Positions 14,346 to 22,540 of a stretch of 33,214 bases of DNA are shown here, in pieces. The stretch's first letter is position 1, and the number at the start of each line of letters is the position of its first letter. A model generated the notes under the pieces. That model did not search any database. It was not told where the DNA came from and worked only from the letters and a program-made list of their open reading frames with translations. The translations under genes and the position numbers were made by a program. Location of the stretch: NCBI GenBank assembly GCA_031296305.1, contig JARLFZ010000040.1, positions 1 to 33,214 of the forward strand, in the 5' to 3' direction. The stretch is from Occallatibacter sp. GTDB taxonomy: Bacteria; Acidobacteriota; Terriglobia; Terriglobales; Acidobacteriaceae.

Positions 14346-14500
14346 TGTGTACCCCCGGCCCGAATGGGGGGCATGGGGTCCGACTAGGCTCTCTTTTTTG
14401 GGGTCCATCCGGTCTCAAAAAATTCGTTCCGTTCCGGGGCAACGGAGAGAGGCAAAAGAAGAGTGTGTGTGCCGCAGCGGACACCTGTCGGACACAGGAA
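14346..14500. other. G/C-tract non-coding region, possible packaging site
   Basis: No convincing gene lies between 14314 and 14867. In this part, runs of five C (14352-14356) and six G (14366-14371) are followed by two copies of TGGGGTCC (14374 and 14399, 25 bp apart), a C/T run, and CCGTTCCGGGGCAACGG. A GTCGGACA site sits at 14487-14494 inside the palindrome CCTGTCGGACACAGG. The composition recalls cos regions found beside small-terminase genes, but no exact cos sequence is recognised. Confidence 0.3.
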
Positions 14501-14665
14501 AGAAACCGGGGTTCATTGGCCGGGGAATCGAATACACGTAATACCTTGTAATTGATTGACTTGTAATGCTGCACACGTACCGAGAGCTAGCCTCAAACCC
14601 GAAGATACGGACTCAGTGGCAAGCCCTGGCCGTGGCTGTACTTCCCTGGCCGCGTGCCTTTTTTA

Positions 14666-14806
14666 TGACGGCATCCCCCGTCAGAGACATATCCTTCTCA
14701 CTGCCCTTTTCGACCCCCGGTGACGGGTTATGACGGGTCTGACTATTATCACCGTTACGCGCGCGCGCTACACGGATAATGGGTGGATGCGTCACCATCC
14801 GTCACC
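14666..14806. other. TGACGG repeat cluster, possible replication origin
   Basis: TGACGG occurs at 14666, inverted at 14678-14683, twice in direct order 10 bp apart at 14721 and 14731 (TGACGGGT), and inverted in two GTCACCA copies 10 bp apart at 14791 and 14801. GGTGACGG (14719-14726) and CCGTCACC (14799-14806) are exact inverses around an alternating GC stretch. P4-type replicators carry short GGTGA-type iterons bound by their alpha protein, so this is the best origin candidate in the element. Confidence 0.45.
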
Positions 14807-14817
14807 ACACGCACAAA

Positions 14818-14841
14818 GGGCAGCCCGGTTGAGAGCTGCCC
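14818..14841 (-). terminator. Terminator of the integrase gene
   Basis: A 7-bp stem (GGGCAGC/GCTGCCC) with a 10-base loop lies 26 bases after the integrase stop on the minus strand and is followed there by TTTGTG, a weak T-tract. Confidence 0.55.
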
Positions 14842-14867
14842 CTGTGTTGGTTGATTGCTGTCTCGCG

Positions 14868-16106
14868 TTACTGCACCATGCGGGCGGTCGGCAGGATCAC
14901 GGGGAACAGGTTGGCCGCTTCCCGTTGTGGATTGTCGGCAAGGTGCGCGTAACGCTGCGTTGTAGAGGCTTGAGTGTGGCCCAGGAGCTTGCCCACGACC
15001 GGCAGGGACACGCCGCTAGAGACTAGGTGCGATGCGAAGCTATGCCTCAGATCGTGGATGCGCACGCCTTTGAGCTTTGCCAGCTTGCACACACTGGCCC
15101 AAGGCGTCTTTATTTCTTGGAGATTTTCGCCCGCCCTGCCGGGGAAAAGGTACTCGCCTGTGTGTTCCATGTGTTCGAGTAGGGAGAGAGCTTGCGCGTT
15201 TAGAGCGACGTGCTCGGTTTTCTTCTCTTTGGTGCGATGGCTCGGCTTTGTCCACACCCCGCGAGCGAGATCGAAGTCTGTCCACTTGGCGGTGAGAGCT
15301 TCGCTCTTGCGGCATCCCGTCACCATGATGAGGCGCAGGGCGTCCATTGCCCGCCGCGCTTCCGTCTGCAACCATTCCCGTTGCTTTTCGGAGAGCGCGC
15401 CCTGTCCGCACTGGCGCGGGTACTTGTCGAGCGCATCGGCCAGCCGGATCAATTCATCTTCCGAGAGCCATCTATCCCGCTTCTCTTCGTGGTACTTTCT
15501 GATGCCGTCCACTGGATTCTTGTCTATCGTCCATTCGCCGCTATCGTTCGACATGGCCCAGGTGAACATGTGATGGAGCAGAGCGAGCGAGCGATTGGCG
15601 CGGTACGGCGTGTCTTTCAGGGATGCGTGCAGATCGGCAATATCCGTCCGCTTGATCCCGCCGATGGGGAAGTCTCCGAGAGCGGGCAGAATGACGCCGT
15701 TTAATAGGCTCCTGTCGTCGTAAACCGTACCGGGCCGTTTGTTCGGCTCCGCCCACTTCTCAAGGTACGCATCGGAGAGTTGCTTGAGTGTCCGCACGCG
15801 GCCCTGTGCTTCGAGAGATTCCTGTTTCCGCTGCTCCAGCACAGCGAACGGATCAAGCCCGTCCCGTATCTGCTGGCGCAACTCGATTGCCTTCGTGCGG
15901 GCCGTCTCCGCTGTGTACTCGCCCAGGGAGCCGATAGTATAGCGGCGCTCGCGTCCGTGAATCACGTAATTGAGAATGAAACTCTTCGCGCCCTTCTCGG
16001 TGACGCGCAAGCCGAACCCGGCAATCTCGGAATCGTAATGAATCCGGTTGCCCGCAGCGGGCGATTTAACGCGAGTGGCAAACGTCTGTGTAATGCGGAT
16101 TTTCAT
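14868..16106 (-). CDS. int: Tyrosine site-specific integrase, P4 type
   Basis: A 412-residue tyrosine recombinase that would integrate and excise the element at tRNA-Arg. The N-terminal DUF4102-like arm-binding domain (about 1-90) has YDSEIAGFGLRVTEKGAKSF and YTIGSLGEYTAETARTKA. The core-binding domain follows (about 105-200). The catalytic set is complete: R266 in TGCRKSE, H351 and R354 in HDLRHSF, H377 in LLGH and the nucleophile Y386 in TQRYAHL. The start ATG lies about 175 bp from attR, with arm-type sites in between, the usual layout. It is transcribed towards the interior of the element, convergent with the main operon. Confidence 0.96.
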   Translation of the reverse strand: MKIRITQTFATRVKSPAAGNRIHYDSEIAGFGLRVTEKGAKSFILNYVIHGRERRYTIGSLGEYTAETARTKAIELRQQIRDGLDPFAVLEQRKQESLEAQGRVRTLKQLSDAYLEKWAEPNKRPGTVYDDRSLLNGVILPALGDFPIGGIKRTDIADLHASLKDTPYRANRSLALLHHMFTWAMSNDSGEWTIDKNPVDGIRKYHEEKRDRWLSEDELIRLADALDKYPRQCGQGALSEKQREWLQTEARRAMDALRLIMVTGCRKSEALTAKWTDFDLARGVWTKPSHRTKEKKTEHVALNAQALSLLEHMEHTGEYLFPGRAGENLQEIKTPWASVCKLAKLKGVRIHDLRHSFASHLVSSGVSLPVVGKLLGHTQASTTQRYAHLADNPQREAANLFPVILPTARMVQ

Positions 16107-16135
16107 GGTTGCACCTCAAACCCCTAAAATTCCTG

Positions 16136-16154
16136 TGTCCGACCCATGTCCGAC
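16136..16154 (+). promoter_or_regulatory. TGTCCGAC double site, right end, inner
   Basis: TGTCCGAC at 16136 and again at 16147, 11 bp apart, just upstream of the integrase start. It has the same spacing and the same linker as the left-end pair. Binding here could serve both recombination and control of the integrase promoter. Confidence 0.65.
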
Positions 16155-16254
16155 GAAAACGTCTCTTTGTGTCTCTGACTGTCTCATATAGTCTTAGGGT
16201 TTGTCAATAGAGACCCAGTGTTTATAGGGGTTAGAGAGAAGGGCCTTTGTTTTG

Positions 16255-16273
16255 TGTCCGATCCGTGTCCGAC
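16255..16273 (+). promoter_or_regulatory. TGTCCGA(C/T) double site, right end, outer
   Basis: TGTCCGAT at 16255 and TGTCCGAC at 16266, again 11 bp apart, nine bases before attR. It is the third copy of the same pair, in the same orientation. Confidence 0.65.
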
Positions 16274-16281
16274 AAAAATGA

Positions 16282-16329
16282 GACTACGAATCAGTAGGTC
16301 GGGAGTTCGAATCTCTCCGGGCGCACCAT
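16282..16329. repeat. Attachment site attR
   Basis: 48 bases identical to the 3' part of tRNA-Arg(ACG) at 7308-7355. It lacks the 5' half, so it is not a second tRNA gene; it is the displaced target copy. Confidence 0.95.
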
Positions 16330-16394
16330 ACAACTCACATACAATCAGACAGATAGCTCCCAGTTGAGAATGAGCCTTGGACCGCTCGCTCTTC

Positions 16395-16433
16395 CATGTC
16401 AGCTCCATGTCAGAGAAATTCACAGCATGTCAG
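16395..16433. repeat. Three CATGTCAG copies before the efflux operon
   Basis: CATGTCAG starts at 16395, 16406 and 16426, so the steps are 11 and 20 bp, about one and two helix turns. They lie outside the element, 160-200 bases before the efflux operon, in a 268-base stretch (16330-16597) without a gene. They may be operator sites for that operon. Confidence 0.4.
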
Positions 16434-16597
16434 CGAGTCAAGTTCAGCACCTGGTCGCCGCTGGGGTGTTCACTGACGGGTCGGGTGCGCGTTCACGATT
16501 CTGATCCTATGCTGTCACTACGCCTTTCATGGCCGCAGGCAAATCTTTCCCTGTTCTCCTGTAACGAATGCCAAGTTTTGTGGATTTATTCCGATGA

Positions 16598-17980
16598 ATG
16601 CGCTATCCAAAGTTATCTCACTCGATCAGTTCTCGCCGGTTTCTGTCTCCGGGCTTATCCCTCTTGCTTTGCTTGGGGGGATTGGCTGCCATGGCGCAGG
16701 AACCGCTGACGATTCGGCAAGCCGTCAACGTTGCTCTTGGGCAAAGTCCTGAGGCAGCCGTTGCGCGCGCAGACAATCAAGAAACCAAAGCGGCGGCCAT
16801 CATGGCGCGCACCCAGCTTCTGCCGCAACTCAACTTCACTGAAGACATCTCCCGAGGCGACGATCCGGTCTATGCCTTCGGCACACGGCTTCGGCAGCGT
16901 CAGTTTACGCAAGCTGACTTTGCTCTGAACGCGCTGAATCTTCCGCAGCCCATCGGCAACTTCTCCACGCGCTTCTCTGGTTCATGGATGGCGTTCGACT
17001 CTCTCAAGACGCAGAAGGAGATCCGGCGCGCCGATCTCTTCAGGCAAAGCGCATCTTCCTCTGCCAAAGCCGTGGATCAGCAAATTGTGTTTCGTGTTGT
17101 GGGGGCCTACCAGCAGGTGCTTTATGCGCAGCGGGAGATCGATGTTGCCCAGCATGAGCAGGAGACGGCTGCGGCGCTGCTGACCTCAGTGAACGATCAC
17201 GTCAAGGCTGGCCTTGCGGTGGAGTCGGATCGCATGTCGGCCGAAGTGAATGTGGCCGCACGCAAAGAGGAGTTGATTGCGGCGCAGGGCGACCTGGAAC
17301 TGGCTTGGGCCCAGTTGCGCGAGGCCATGGGCGACCCTGAGCTGAAATCAACCGAACTGAAGCCGATCGAGCCGCACACATTTCCGCAGGACACATTGGA
17401 AGAGGAGTTGGCCACGGCTGAAAAGGCGCGGCCGGATCTCGCGGCGCTAGGACAGGAGCAATCGGCGCAGGCGTCGGCTGTGGGAGCGGCAAAGTCGGAC
17501 TTCGGCCCACGCGTGAGCACTTATGGAAATTGGGAAGTAGACCAATCCTCTTTTGCCGGCTCGGGAGGCAACAACTGGGTGGCCGGCGTGCAGATTAGCG
17601 TGGACATTTTGCCCTTAGGCAGGCGCGCCCAACTCTCGCGCGAGTCGGCTGCCAAGCAAAAGATCGATGCGCAAGTGGCCGCTTCGCAGCAGCATCTGCG
17701 GCTGGAAGTAAGCCAGGCGCACATTCACCAAAAGACCGCGGAACTCTCGCTCGAGACGGCGCGGGCGGCAATGGACCAATCAACCGAGAGTTTGCGCATT
17801 CTGAAGAATCGTTACGGTGCGGGGCTTGCCACCATCACCGATCTGTTGCGGGCCGAAGATGCCGAGCGGCAGAGTCAATCCAATTACTGGCATGCCGTTT
17901 ACGGGAATGCCATGGCCTATACCGAACTTTTATACGCGACTGGGACACTGACTCCCGATGCGGCGGAGGAATTGCAATGA
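16598..17980 (+). CDS. TolC-family outer membrane efflux protein
   Basis: A 460-residue outer-membrane channel of the TolC/OEP type. A signal peptide covers about residues 1-33 (SPGLSLLLCLGGLAAMAQ). Two OEP repeats follow: LTIRQAVNVALGQSPEAAVARA with QLLPQLNF, and the second half with ARPDLAALGQEQSAQASAVGAAKSDFGP. The protein ends with the typical helix containing YGAGLATITDLLRAEDAERQSQSNYWHA. It gives the pump below an exit through the outer membrane. Its stop overlaps the next start (ATGA at 17977). Alternative start ATG codons four bases upstream are out of frame. It is the first gene of the efflux operon. Confidence 0.93.
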   Translation: MRYPKLSHSISSRRFLSPGLSLLLCLGGLAAMAQEPLTIRQAVNVALGQSPEAAVARADNQETKAAAIMARTQLLPQLNFTEDISRGDDPVYAFGTRLRQRQFTQADFALNALNLPQPIGNFSTRFSGSWMAFDSLKTQKEIRRADLFRQSASSSAKAVDQQIVFRVVGAYQQVLYAQREIDVAQHEQETAAALLTSVNDHVKAGLAVESDRMSAEVNVAARKEELIAAQGDLELAWAQLREAMGDPELKSTELKPIEPHTFPQDTLEEELATAEKARPDLAALGQEQSAQASAVGAAKSDFGPRVSTYGNWEVDQSSFAGSGGNNWVAGVQISVDILPLGRRAQLSRESAAKQKIDAQVAASQQHLRLEVSQAHIHQKTAELSLETARAAMDQSTESLRILKNRYGAGLATITDLLRAEDAERQSQSNYWHAVYGNAMAYTELLYATGTLTPDAAEELQ

Positions 17981-19089
17981 AGACTGTCTTACGGGCAAGT
18001 GTGCTCGCCCTTACCGCCGCGATGGTGGCCGGATGTCATGGTACCGACTCCGCGTCCCTTGCGGTTGTCGAGACTGTGCAGGCGCGGGTTGTTGAAAGCC
18101 ATGTGCAAGAGGCGCCTGTGAATCTGCAATCCACAGGCACGGTTCATGCCAGGGAAACCGCAGTTCTATCCGCGCAAGTGATGGGACGCATCCAGCAAGT
18201 GCTGGTGCGCGAAGGAGACACGGTACGGGCTGGGCAAACGCTGATCGTGCTGGACGACGCAGCTTTGCGATCCGCGCTGGAGCAGGCACAGGCGGGCTTG
18301 AAAGCGGCGCAAAACGCGCAAGCTGCGGCGCAGACCAACGCCACGTTGGCGACAAGCACGTTAAACCGGTACAAACAACTTGAGCAAGAGAAGAGTGTGA
18401 GCCCGCAGGAGATGGATGAAATTTCGCAGCGGGCCGAGGCTGCGGAGGCGAACCTTGAGGCGGTTCGCGCGCAAACCGACGAGGCGCGAGCTCAGGTAAA
18501 TGGCGCACGCACCATCCTGGGGTATACGCGCGTGGCGGCGCCCTTCTCCGGAATCGTAACCGCGCGGATGGCCGATCCTGGAACGATGGCCGCACCGGGC
18601 GTGCCGCTGCTTCAGGTTGATCAGGCTGGAGCGTTGCAACTGGACGCAACGGTGGATGAGTCGGCGATCGGCGCGGTTCACAAGGGGATGAAGGTGCAGG
18701 TGGCGATCGATGGCGCCAGTTCCACGAGCATAACGGGAACCGTTGCGGAGATCGTGCCCGCCGCCGACCCATCGAGTCACAGCTTTCTCGTCAAGATCGA
18801 TTTGCCTTCTTCAACTCAGTTGCGCGCCGGCATGTATGGAACGGCTGAGTTTTCGAACGGCGTCCGTCAGGCGATTCTGATTCCGCGCTCGGCGGTTGTC
18901 ATGCGCGGCTCACTGGCCTGCATCTACGTTCTCGACGGTCAAGGGATCGCGCAACTCCGATATCTCACGCTCGGCACCGAACACGGCAGTCTCATCGAAG
19001 TTCTGTCAGGCATCTCTTCCGGCGAAAAACTGGTTGACGCACCCTCCGACCGCGACCTCGCCGGCAAACGCATTGAGGTCCAGCAATGA
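17977..19089 (+). CDS. RND efflux adaptor (membrane fusion lipoprotein)
   Basis: A 370-residue periplasmic adaptor that links the inner-membrane pump to the TolC channel. A lipoprotein signal ends in AAMVAGC with Cys20 as the lipid anchor. The lipoyl halves are split in the usual way: VMGRIQQVLVREGDTVRAGQTLIVLDD (about 68-94) and TRVAAPFSGIVTARMADPGTM (about 181-201), with a coiled-coil hairpin between them (about 95-175). The beta-barrel and membrane-proximal parts follow to the end. It overlaps both neighbours by four bases. The substrate cannot be read from this protein. Confidence 0.93.
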   Translation: MKTVLRASVLALTAAMVAGCHGTDSASLAVVETVQARVVESHVQEAPVNLQSTGTVHARETAVLSAQVMGRIQQVLVREGDTVRAGQTLIVLDDAALRSALEQAQAGLKAAQNAQAAAQTNATLATSTLNRYKQLEQEKSVSPQEMDEISQRAEAAEANLEAVRAQTDEARAQVNGARTILGYTRVAAPFSGIVTARMADPGTMAAPGVPLLQVDQAGALQLDATVDESAIGAVHKGMKVQVAIDGASSTSITGTVAEIVPAADPSSHSFLVKIDLPSSTQLRAGMYGTAEFSNGVRQAILIPRSAVVMRGSLACIYVLDGQGIAQLRYLTLGTEHGSLIEVLSGISSGEKLVDAPSDRDLAGKRIEVQQ

Positions 19090-22000
19090 AGCAAGACCTT
19101 GGAATCGCCGGACGCCTGGCCCATTCATTTCTCAACTCCAAGCTGACGCCGTTGTTCATCGCCGCATCCCTGGGCATCGGAATCTTTGCGGTGGCGATCA
19201 TACCGCGCGAGGAGGAGCCGCAGATCCTTGTCCCCATGCTGGACATCACCACCGCCATGCCGGGTGCGTCCCCGGCCGAGGTGGAAGAGCGCGTCACACT
19301 GCCGATCGAGACGCTCGTGCATCAGATATCGGGCGTCGAATATGTGTATTCGACATCCGCGCCTGGACAGAGCCTGGTGATCGTGCGTTTTCTGGTCGGC
19401 ACACCCCAGGAAGACGCGTTGATCAAGGTCTACAGCAAGCTCTATTCGAATTTTGATCGCATGCCGCCGGGAGTTACGCAGCCGCTGATCAAAGCTCGCT
19501 CTATCGACGATGTGCCGATCCTGGCCATGACGCTGTGGGGCGAGCATTACAACGGCTATCAATTGCGCGCCATCGCGGATGAGATGCAACACAACATTGC
19601 GCAAGTTTCCGATGTATCTGAGACGACGATTATCGGCGGGCTTCCGCGCGCGATGCGGGTGGTTTTGAGCACGGAAAAGCTGAGCGCTTACGGCTTGTCG
19701 CCGATGGCCATTGTGGGACACTTGCAGGCTGCAAATGCAAGTCTACAAGCGGGGAATTTCTCCGATAACAATCAGGAGGTTCGCGTCGACGCCGGCAATC
19801 TCTTCAACAGCCGCCAGGATCTTGAAGCTGTAGTCGTGGGCGTGGTGCGCGGGCATCCGGTGTACCTGCGCGACTTGGCTGACAAGATTGTCGATGGCGC
19901 CGCGGAGCCTTCGGACTACGTAGTCTACGGCACGACTAACGCGGGCGCCACAGCGCAGCAGGGATTGCGCCAGTATCCGGCGGTGACGATTACCGTGGCC
20001 AAGCGCAAGGGGACGAATGCCACCGATATCTCCAACGCAGTGCTTAAGCGCGTGCATGAGATGCAGGGCGTGACTATACCCAACGACGTAACGGTGACGA
20101 CGACCAGGAATTACGGAGAGACGGCCAAGAGCAAGTCGGATGAGTTGCTGGAGCACCTGCTGCTGGCCACGTTGTCCGTGACTCTGCTTGTCGCGATTTT
20201 TCTCGGGTGGCGCGAGTCGGGTGTGGTGCTGCTGGCAATTCCCGTTACGCTGGCGCTCACCATGTCGGTGTTTTACTTCCTGGGCTACACCATCAATCGC
20301 GTTACGCTGTTCGCGTTGATTTTCTCCATCGGCATTCTTGTCGATGACGCTATCGTAGTGGTCGAAAACATGGTGCGTCACTTCCGTCTGCCTGAGAATC
20401 ATGGCCGGCCGATGAGTGAAGTCGCGGTCGAAGCCGTTGCAGAAGTGGGCAATCCAACCATCCTGGCCACTTTTGCCGTGATTGCCGCGGTATTGCCGAT
20501 GGCCTTTGTCCGCGGCCTGATGGGGCCCTACATGCGCCCTATACCCGTGGGCGCATCTGCGGCCATGCTCTTCTCGTTGCTGGTTGCCTTCGTAGTTTCG
20601 CCCTGGGCGGCCCTCCGCCTTGTTGGCCGCCATCTTGAAGGAGCCAAAATACTGGAGCCCGAGACGGAGAACTGGCGGACCAGACTCTATCGCCGCATCA
20701 TGACACCTCTGATTCATTCGGCGCGCAATCGCATTCTGTTTTTCATTGGAGTGGTGGTGTTGTTTCTGGTCTCGGTGGCGCTCGTGCCGCTCGGACTCGT
20801 AAAAGTAAAGATGTTGCCGTTCGATAACAAGAGCGAACTCCAGGTAGTTATCAACATGCCCGACGGCACGCCCCTGGAGCAGACTGCGCGCGTAGCCCAG
20901 GCGTTGGGAGAAGAACTCGCTCGGCAGCCGGACGTGCTTAACTACCAGACTTACACCGGTACATCTGGGCCATATAACTTCAACGGACTGGTGCGCCACT
21001 ACTACATGCGCCGTCAGCCGAATCAGGCCGACATCCAGGTAAACCTGTTGCCGGCCAAGCAACGAAGCGTGCAAAGCCATGCCATCGCCAAGCGTCTTCG
21101 TCCGTTGCTCGACGCGATCGGCAACTCGTATGGTGCGCGCATCCAAGTCAGCGAGGTACCTCCGGGGCCACCGGTGGTGCAGACCCTTGTGGCCGAAGTT
21201 TACGGACCAGACATGGCTGGTCAGACGCAAGTTGCCCAGCAGATCAAATCGATCTTTCAGCACACCGCGGGCGTCGTGGACACAGACTGGTACGTCGAAG
21301 ATCCGCAGCCCAGGCTTGTGATCCGCGTAGATGAAGTCAAAGCCGCGCAACACGGCATCGCGGTTTCCGATGTGTCCCATGCGTTGGCGCTTGTCCTCTC
21401 TGGAACCGAAGTCGGCCTGATTCATGATCAGACAGCGCGAGAGCCTGTGCCTGCAATTGTCGAACTTGACCGCGCCGATCGCTCTTCCGAGCAGGGTTTG
21501 GACAATATCCGCCTGCCTGGCGCCGATGGCGGCATGGTTTCTCTGCGCGAGTTGGTCATCGTCGAGCATTCAACCATCGAGCCGAGTATCTACCACAAGA
21601 ACTTGCGCCGCGTGGTCTATGTCACGGGAGATGTAGCTGGCGCGGTGGAGAGCCCGGTCTACGCCATCCTGCAGATGAACAAGGAACTCGACCACCTTAA
21701 GCTACCCGCTGGATACACACTGGTCCGCTATAACGCGTCGATGCCTGAGTCCACGGACCATTACTCGATGAAATGGGACGGCGAATGGCATATCACCATC
21801 GAAGTCTTCCGCGACATGGGTCTTGCATTCGCTGCGGTGCTCGTTCTCATCTACGTGCTTGTGGTCGGCTGGTTCCGCTCCTTTATCGTGCCGCTGATCA
21901 TCATGGCGCCCATCCCCCTAACTCTCGTGGGCATCATGCCGGCACATGCCATTCTGGGCGCATTCTTCACAGCGACCTCGATGATCGGCTTCATCGCCGG

Positions 22001-22331
22001 CGCAGGCATCATTGTGCGCAACTCGATTATCCTTGTCGACTTCATCGAGCTCCGCATCAGCCAGGGAATGCCCCTGGCCGAGGCCGTGATCGATGCTGGC
22101 GCAACCCGATTCCGTCCCATGCTCCTGACGGCGGCCGCGGTCGTCGTCGGCGCCAGTGTGATTCTGACCGACCCCATCTTTCAGGGGCTTGCACTTTCGC
22201 TGATTGCAGGAGCAGTCGCTTCGACTTTCCTCTCGTGGCCGACTATTCCAGTGCTTTACTTCATGGTCCACTCGCGGCATCAAGCCGCGCCTCATCATCA
22301 ACCTGAAACCGAACGAGGAGATTCTCTATGA
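19086..22331 (+). CDS. RND family efflux transporter, inner membrane
   Basis: A 1081-residue proton-driven pump of the AcrB/ACR_tran family. The first helix follows residue 20 (TPLFIAASLGIGIFAVAIIP) and the next helices begin near 355. The proton-relay pair is present as D420-D421 in SIGILVDDAIVVVENMVRH. The two large periplasmic loops (about 40-350 and 570-890) and the second helix set ending near 1065 are complete. The start with REEEP and the early loop word PREEEPQI are shared with pumps of the HAE/HME border type. The neighbours (adaptor, TolC, ArsR, OsmC) suggest export of a toxic compound, organic or metal. The following gene starts inside its stop codon (ATGA). Confidence 0.94.
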   Translation: MKQDLGIAGRLAHSFLNSKLTPLFIAASLGIGIFAVAIIPREEEPQILVPMLDITTAMPGASPAEVEERVTLPIETLVHQISGVEYVYSTSAPGQSLVIVRFLVGTPQEDALIKVYSKLYSNFDRMPPGVTQPLIKARSIDDVPILAMTLWGEHYNGYQLRAIADEMQHNIAQVSDVSETTIIGGLPRAMRVVLSTEKLSAYGLSPMAIVGHLQAANASLQAGNFSDNNQEVRVDAGNLFNSRQDLEAVVVGVVRGHPVYLRDLADKIVDGAAEPSDYVVYGTTNAGATAQQGLRQYPAVTITVAKRKGTNATDISNAVLKRVHEMQGVTIPNDVTVTTTRNYGETAKSKSDELLEHLLLATLSVTLLVAIFLGWRESGVVLLAIPVTLALTMSVFYFLGYTINRVTLFALIFSIGILVDDAIVVVENMVRHFRLPENHGRPMSEVAVEAVAEVGNPTILATFAVIAAVLPMAFVRGLMGPYMRPIPVGASAAMLFSLLVAFVVSPWAALRLVGRHLEGAKILEPETENWRTRLYRRIMTPLIHSARNRILFFIGVVVLFLVSVALVPLGLVKVKMLPFDNKSELQVVINMPDGTPLEQTARVAQALGEELARQPDVLNYQTYTGTSGPYNFNGLVRHYYMRRQPNQADIQVNLLPAKQRSVQSHAIAKRLRPLLDAIGNSYGARIQVSEVPPGPPVVQTLVAEVYGPDMAGQTQVAQQIKSIFQHTAGVVDTDWYVEDPQPRLVIRVDEVKAAQHGIAVSDVSHALALVLSGTEVGLIHDQTAREPVPAIVELDRADRSSEQGLDNIRLPGADGGMVSLRELVIVEHSTIEPSIYHKNLRRVVYVTGDVAGAVESPVYAILQMNKELDHLKLPAGYTLVRYNASMPESTDHYSMKWDGEWHITIEVFRDMGLAFAAVLVLIYVLVVGWFRSFIVPLIIMAPIPLTLVGIMPAHAILGAFFTATSMIGFIAGAGIIVRNSIILVDFIELRISQGMPLAEAVIDAGATRFRPMLLTAAAVVVGASVILTDPIFQGLALSLIAGAVASTFLSWPTIPVLYFMVHSRHQAAPHHQPETERGDSL

Positions 22332-22534
22332 CCGTTGAACGCGGACTGCGCCTGATGGCAGGCGTGATGGTGTTGTTATCGCTTGTCCTTGCCCACTACT
22401 TTTCGCTCTACTGGCTGTGGCTCACGGTCTTCGTGGGACTCAACCTGCTGCAGTCGGCAATCACCAACTGGTGCCCGGCCATGTTGATTTTGCGGGCCAT
22501 CGGGCTAAAGGATGCGACTTGCGCATCAAAGTGA
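22328..22534 (+). CDS. DUF2892 small membrane protein
   Basis: A 68-residue protein with two hydrophobic segments (about 7-24 and 28-46) and a conserved end NWCPAMLILRAIGLKD. The words ERGLRLMAG at the start, the central GLNLLQSA and the closing NWCP are those of the DUF2892 / YgaP-like inner-membrane family, which is often attached to or next to rhodaneses and RND pumps. The single Cys in NWCP is conserved and could carry sulfur. It overlaps the pump gene by four bases. Whether it is part of the pump complex is not known. Confidence 0.85.
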   Translation: MTVERGLRLMAGVMVLLSLVLAHYFSLYWLWLTVFVGLNLLQSAITNWCPAMLILRAIGLKDATCASK

Positions 22535-22540
22535 GCCGAC

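Larger units (their letters stand above)
7308..16329. mobile_element. Integrated element in tRNA-Arg, satellite-like
   Basis: About 9 kb bounded by perfect 48-bp repeats. Inside are a tyrosine integrase at the right end, an AlpA-type HTH protein, a P4-alpha-like primase/helicase, nine small co-directional genes downstream of it, one divergent gene at the left end and one further gene with its own promoter. No capsid, tail, portal, large terminase, relaxase or type IV secretion gene is seen. The gene set and order (integrase, AlpA, primase) match phage satellites such as P4/PICI elements, or small integrative mobilisable elements. Repeated TGTCCGAC sites lie just inside both ends. An intact integrase and perfect repeats suggest it can still move. 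Confidence 0.9.

Noticed and set aside
16282..16329. A possible second tRNA-Arg
   Set aside because: Only the 3' 47 bases of the tRNA are present; the acceptor 5' strand and D-arm are missing. It is the attR copy.
19743..21569. A 608-codon open frame on the minus strand
   Set aside because: It lies wholly inside the RND pump gene, is rich in His and Arg as expected from an antisense frame, and has no domain or start signal.
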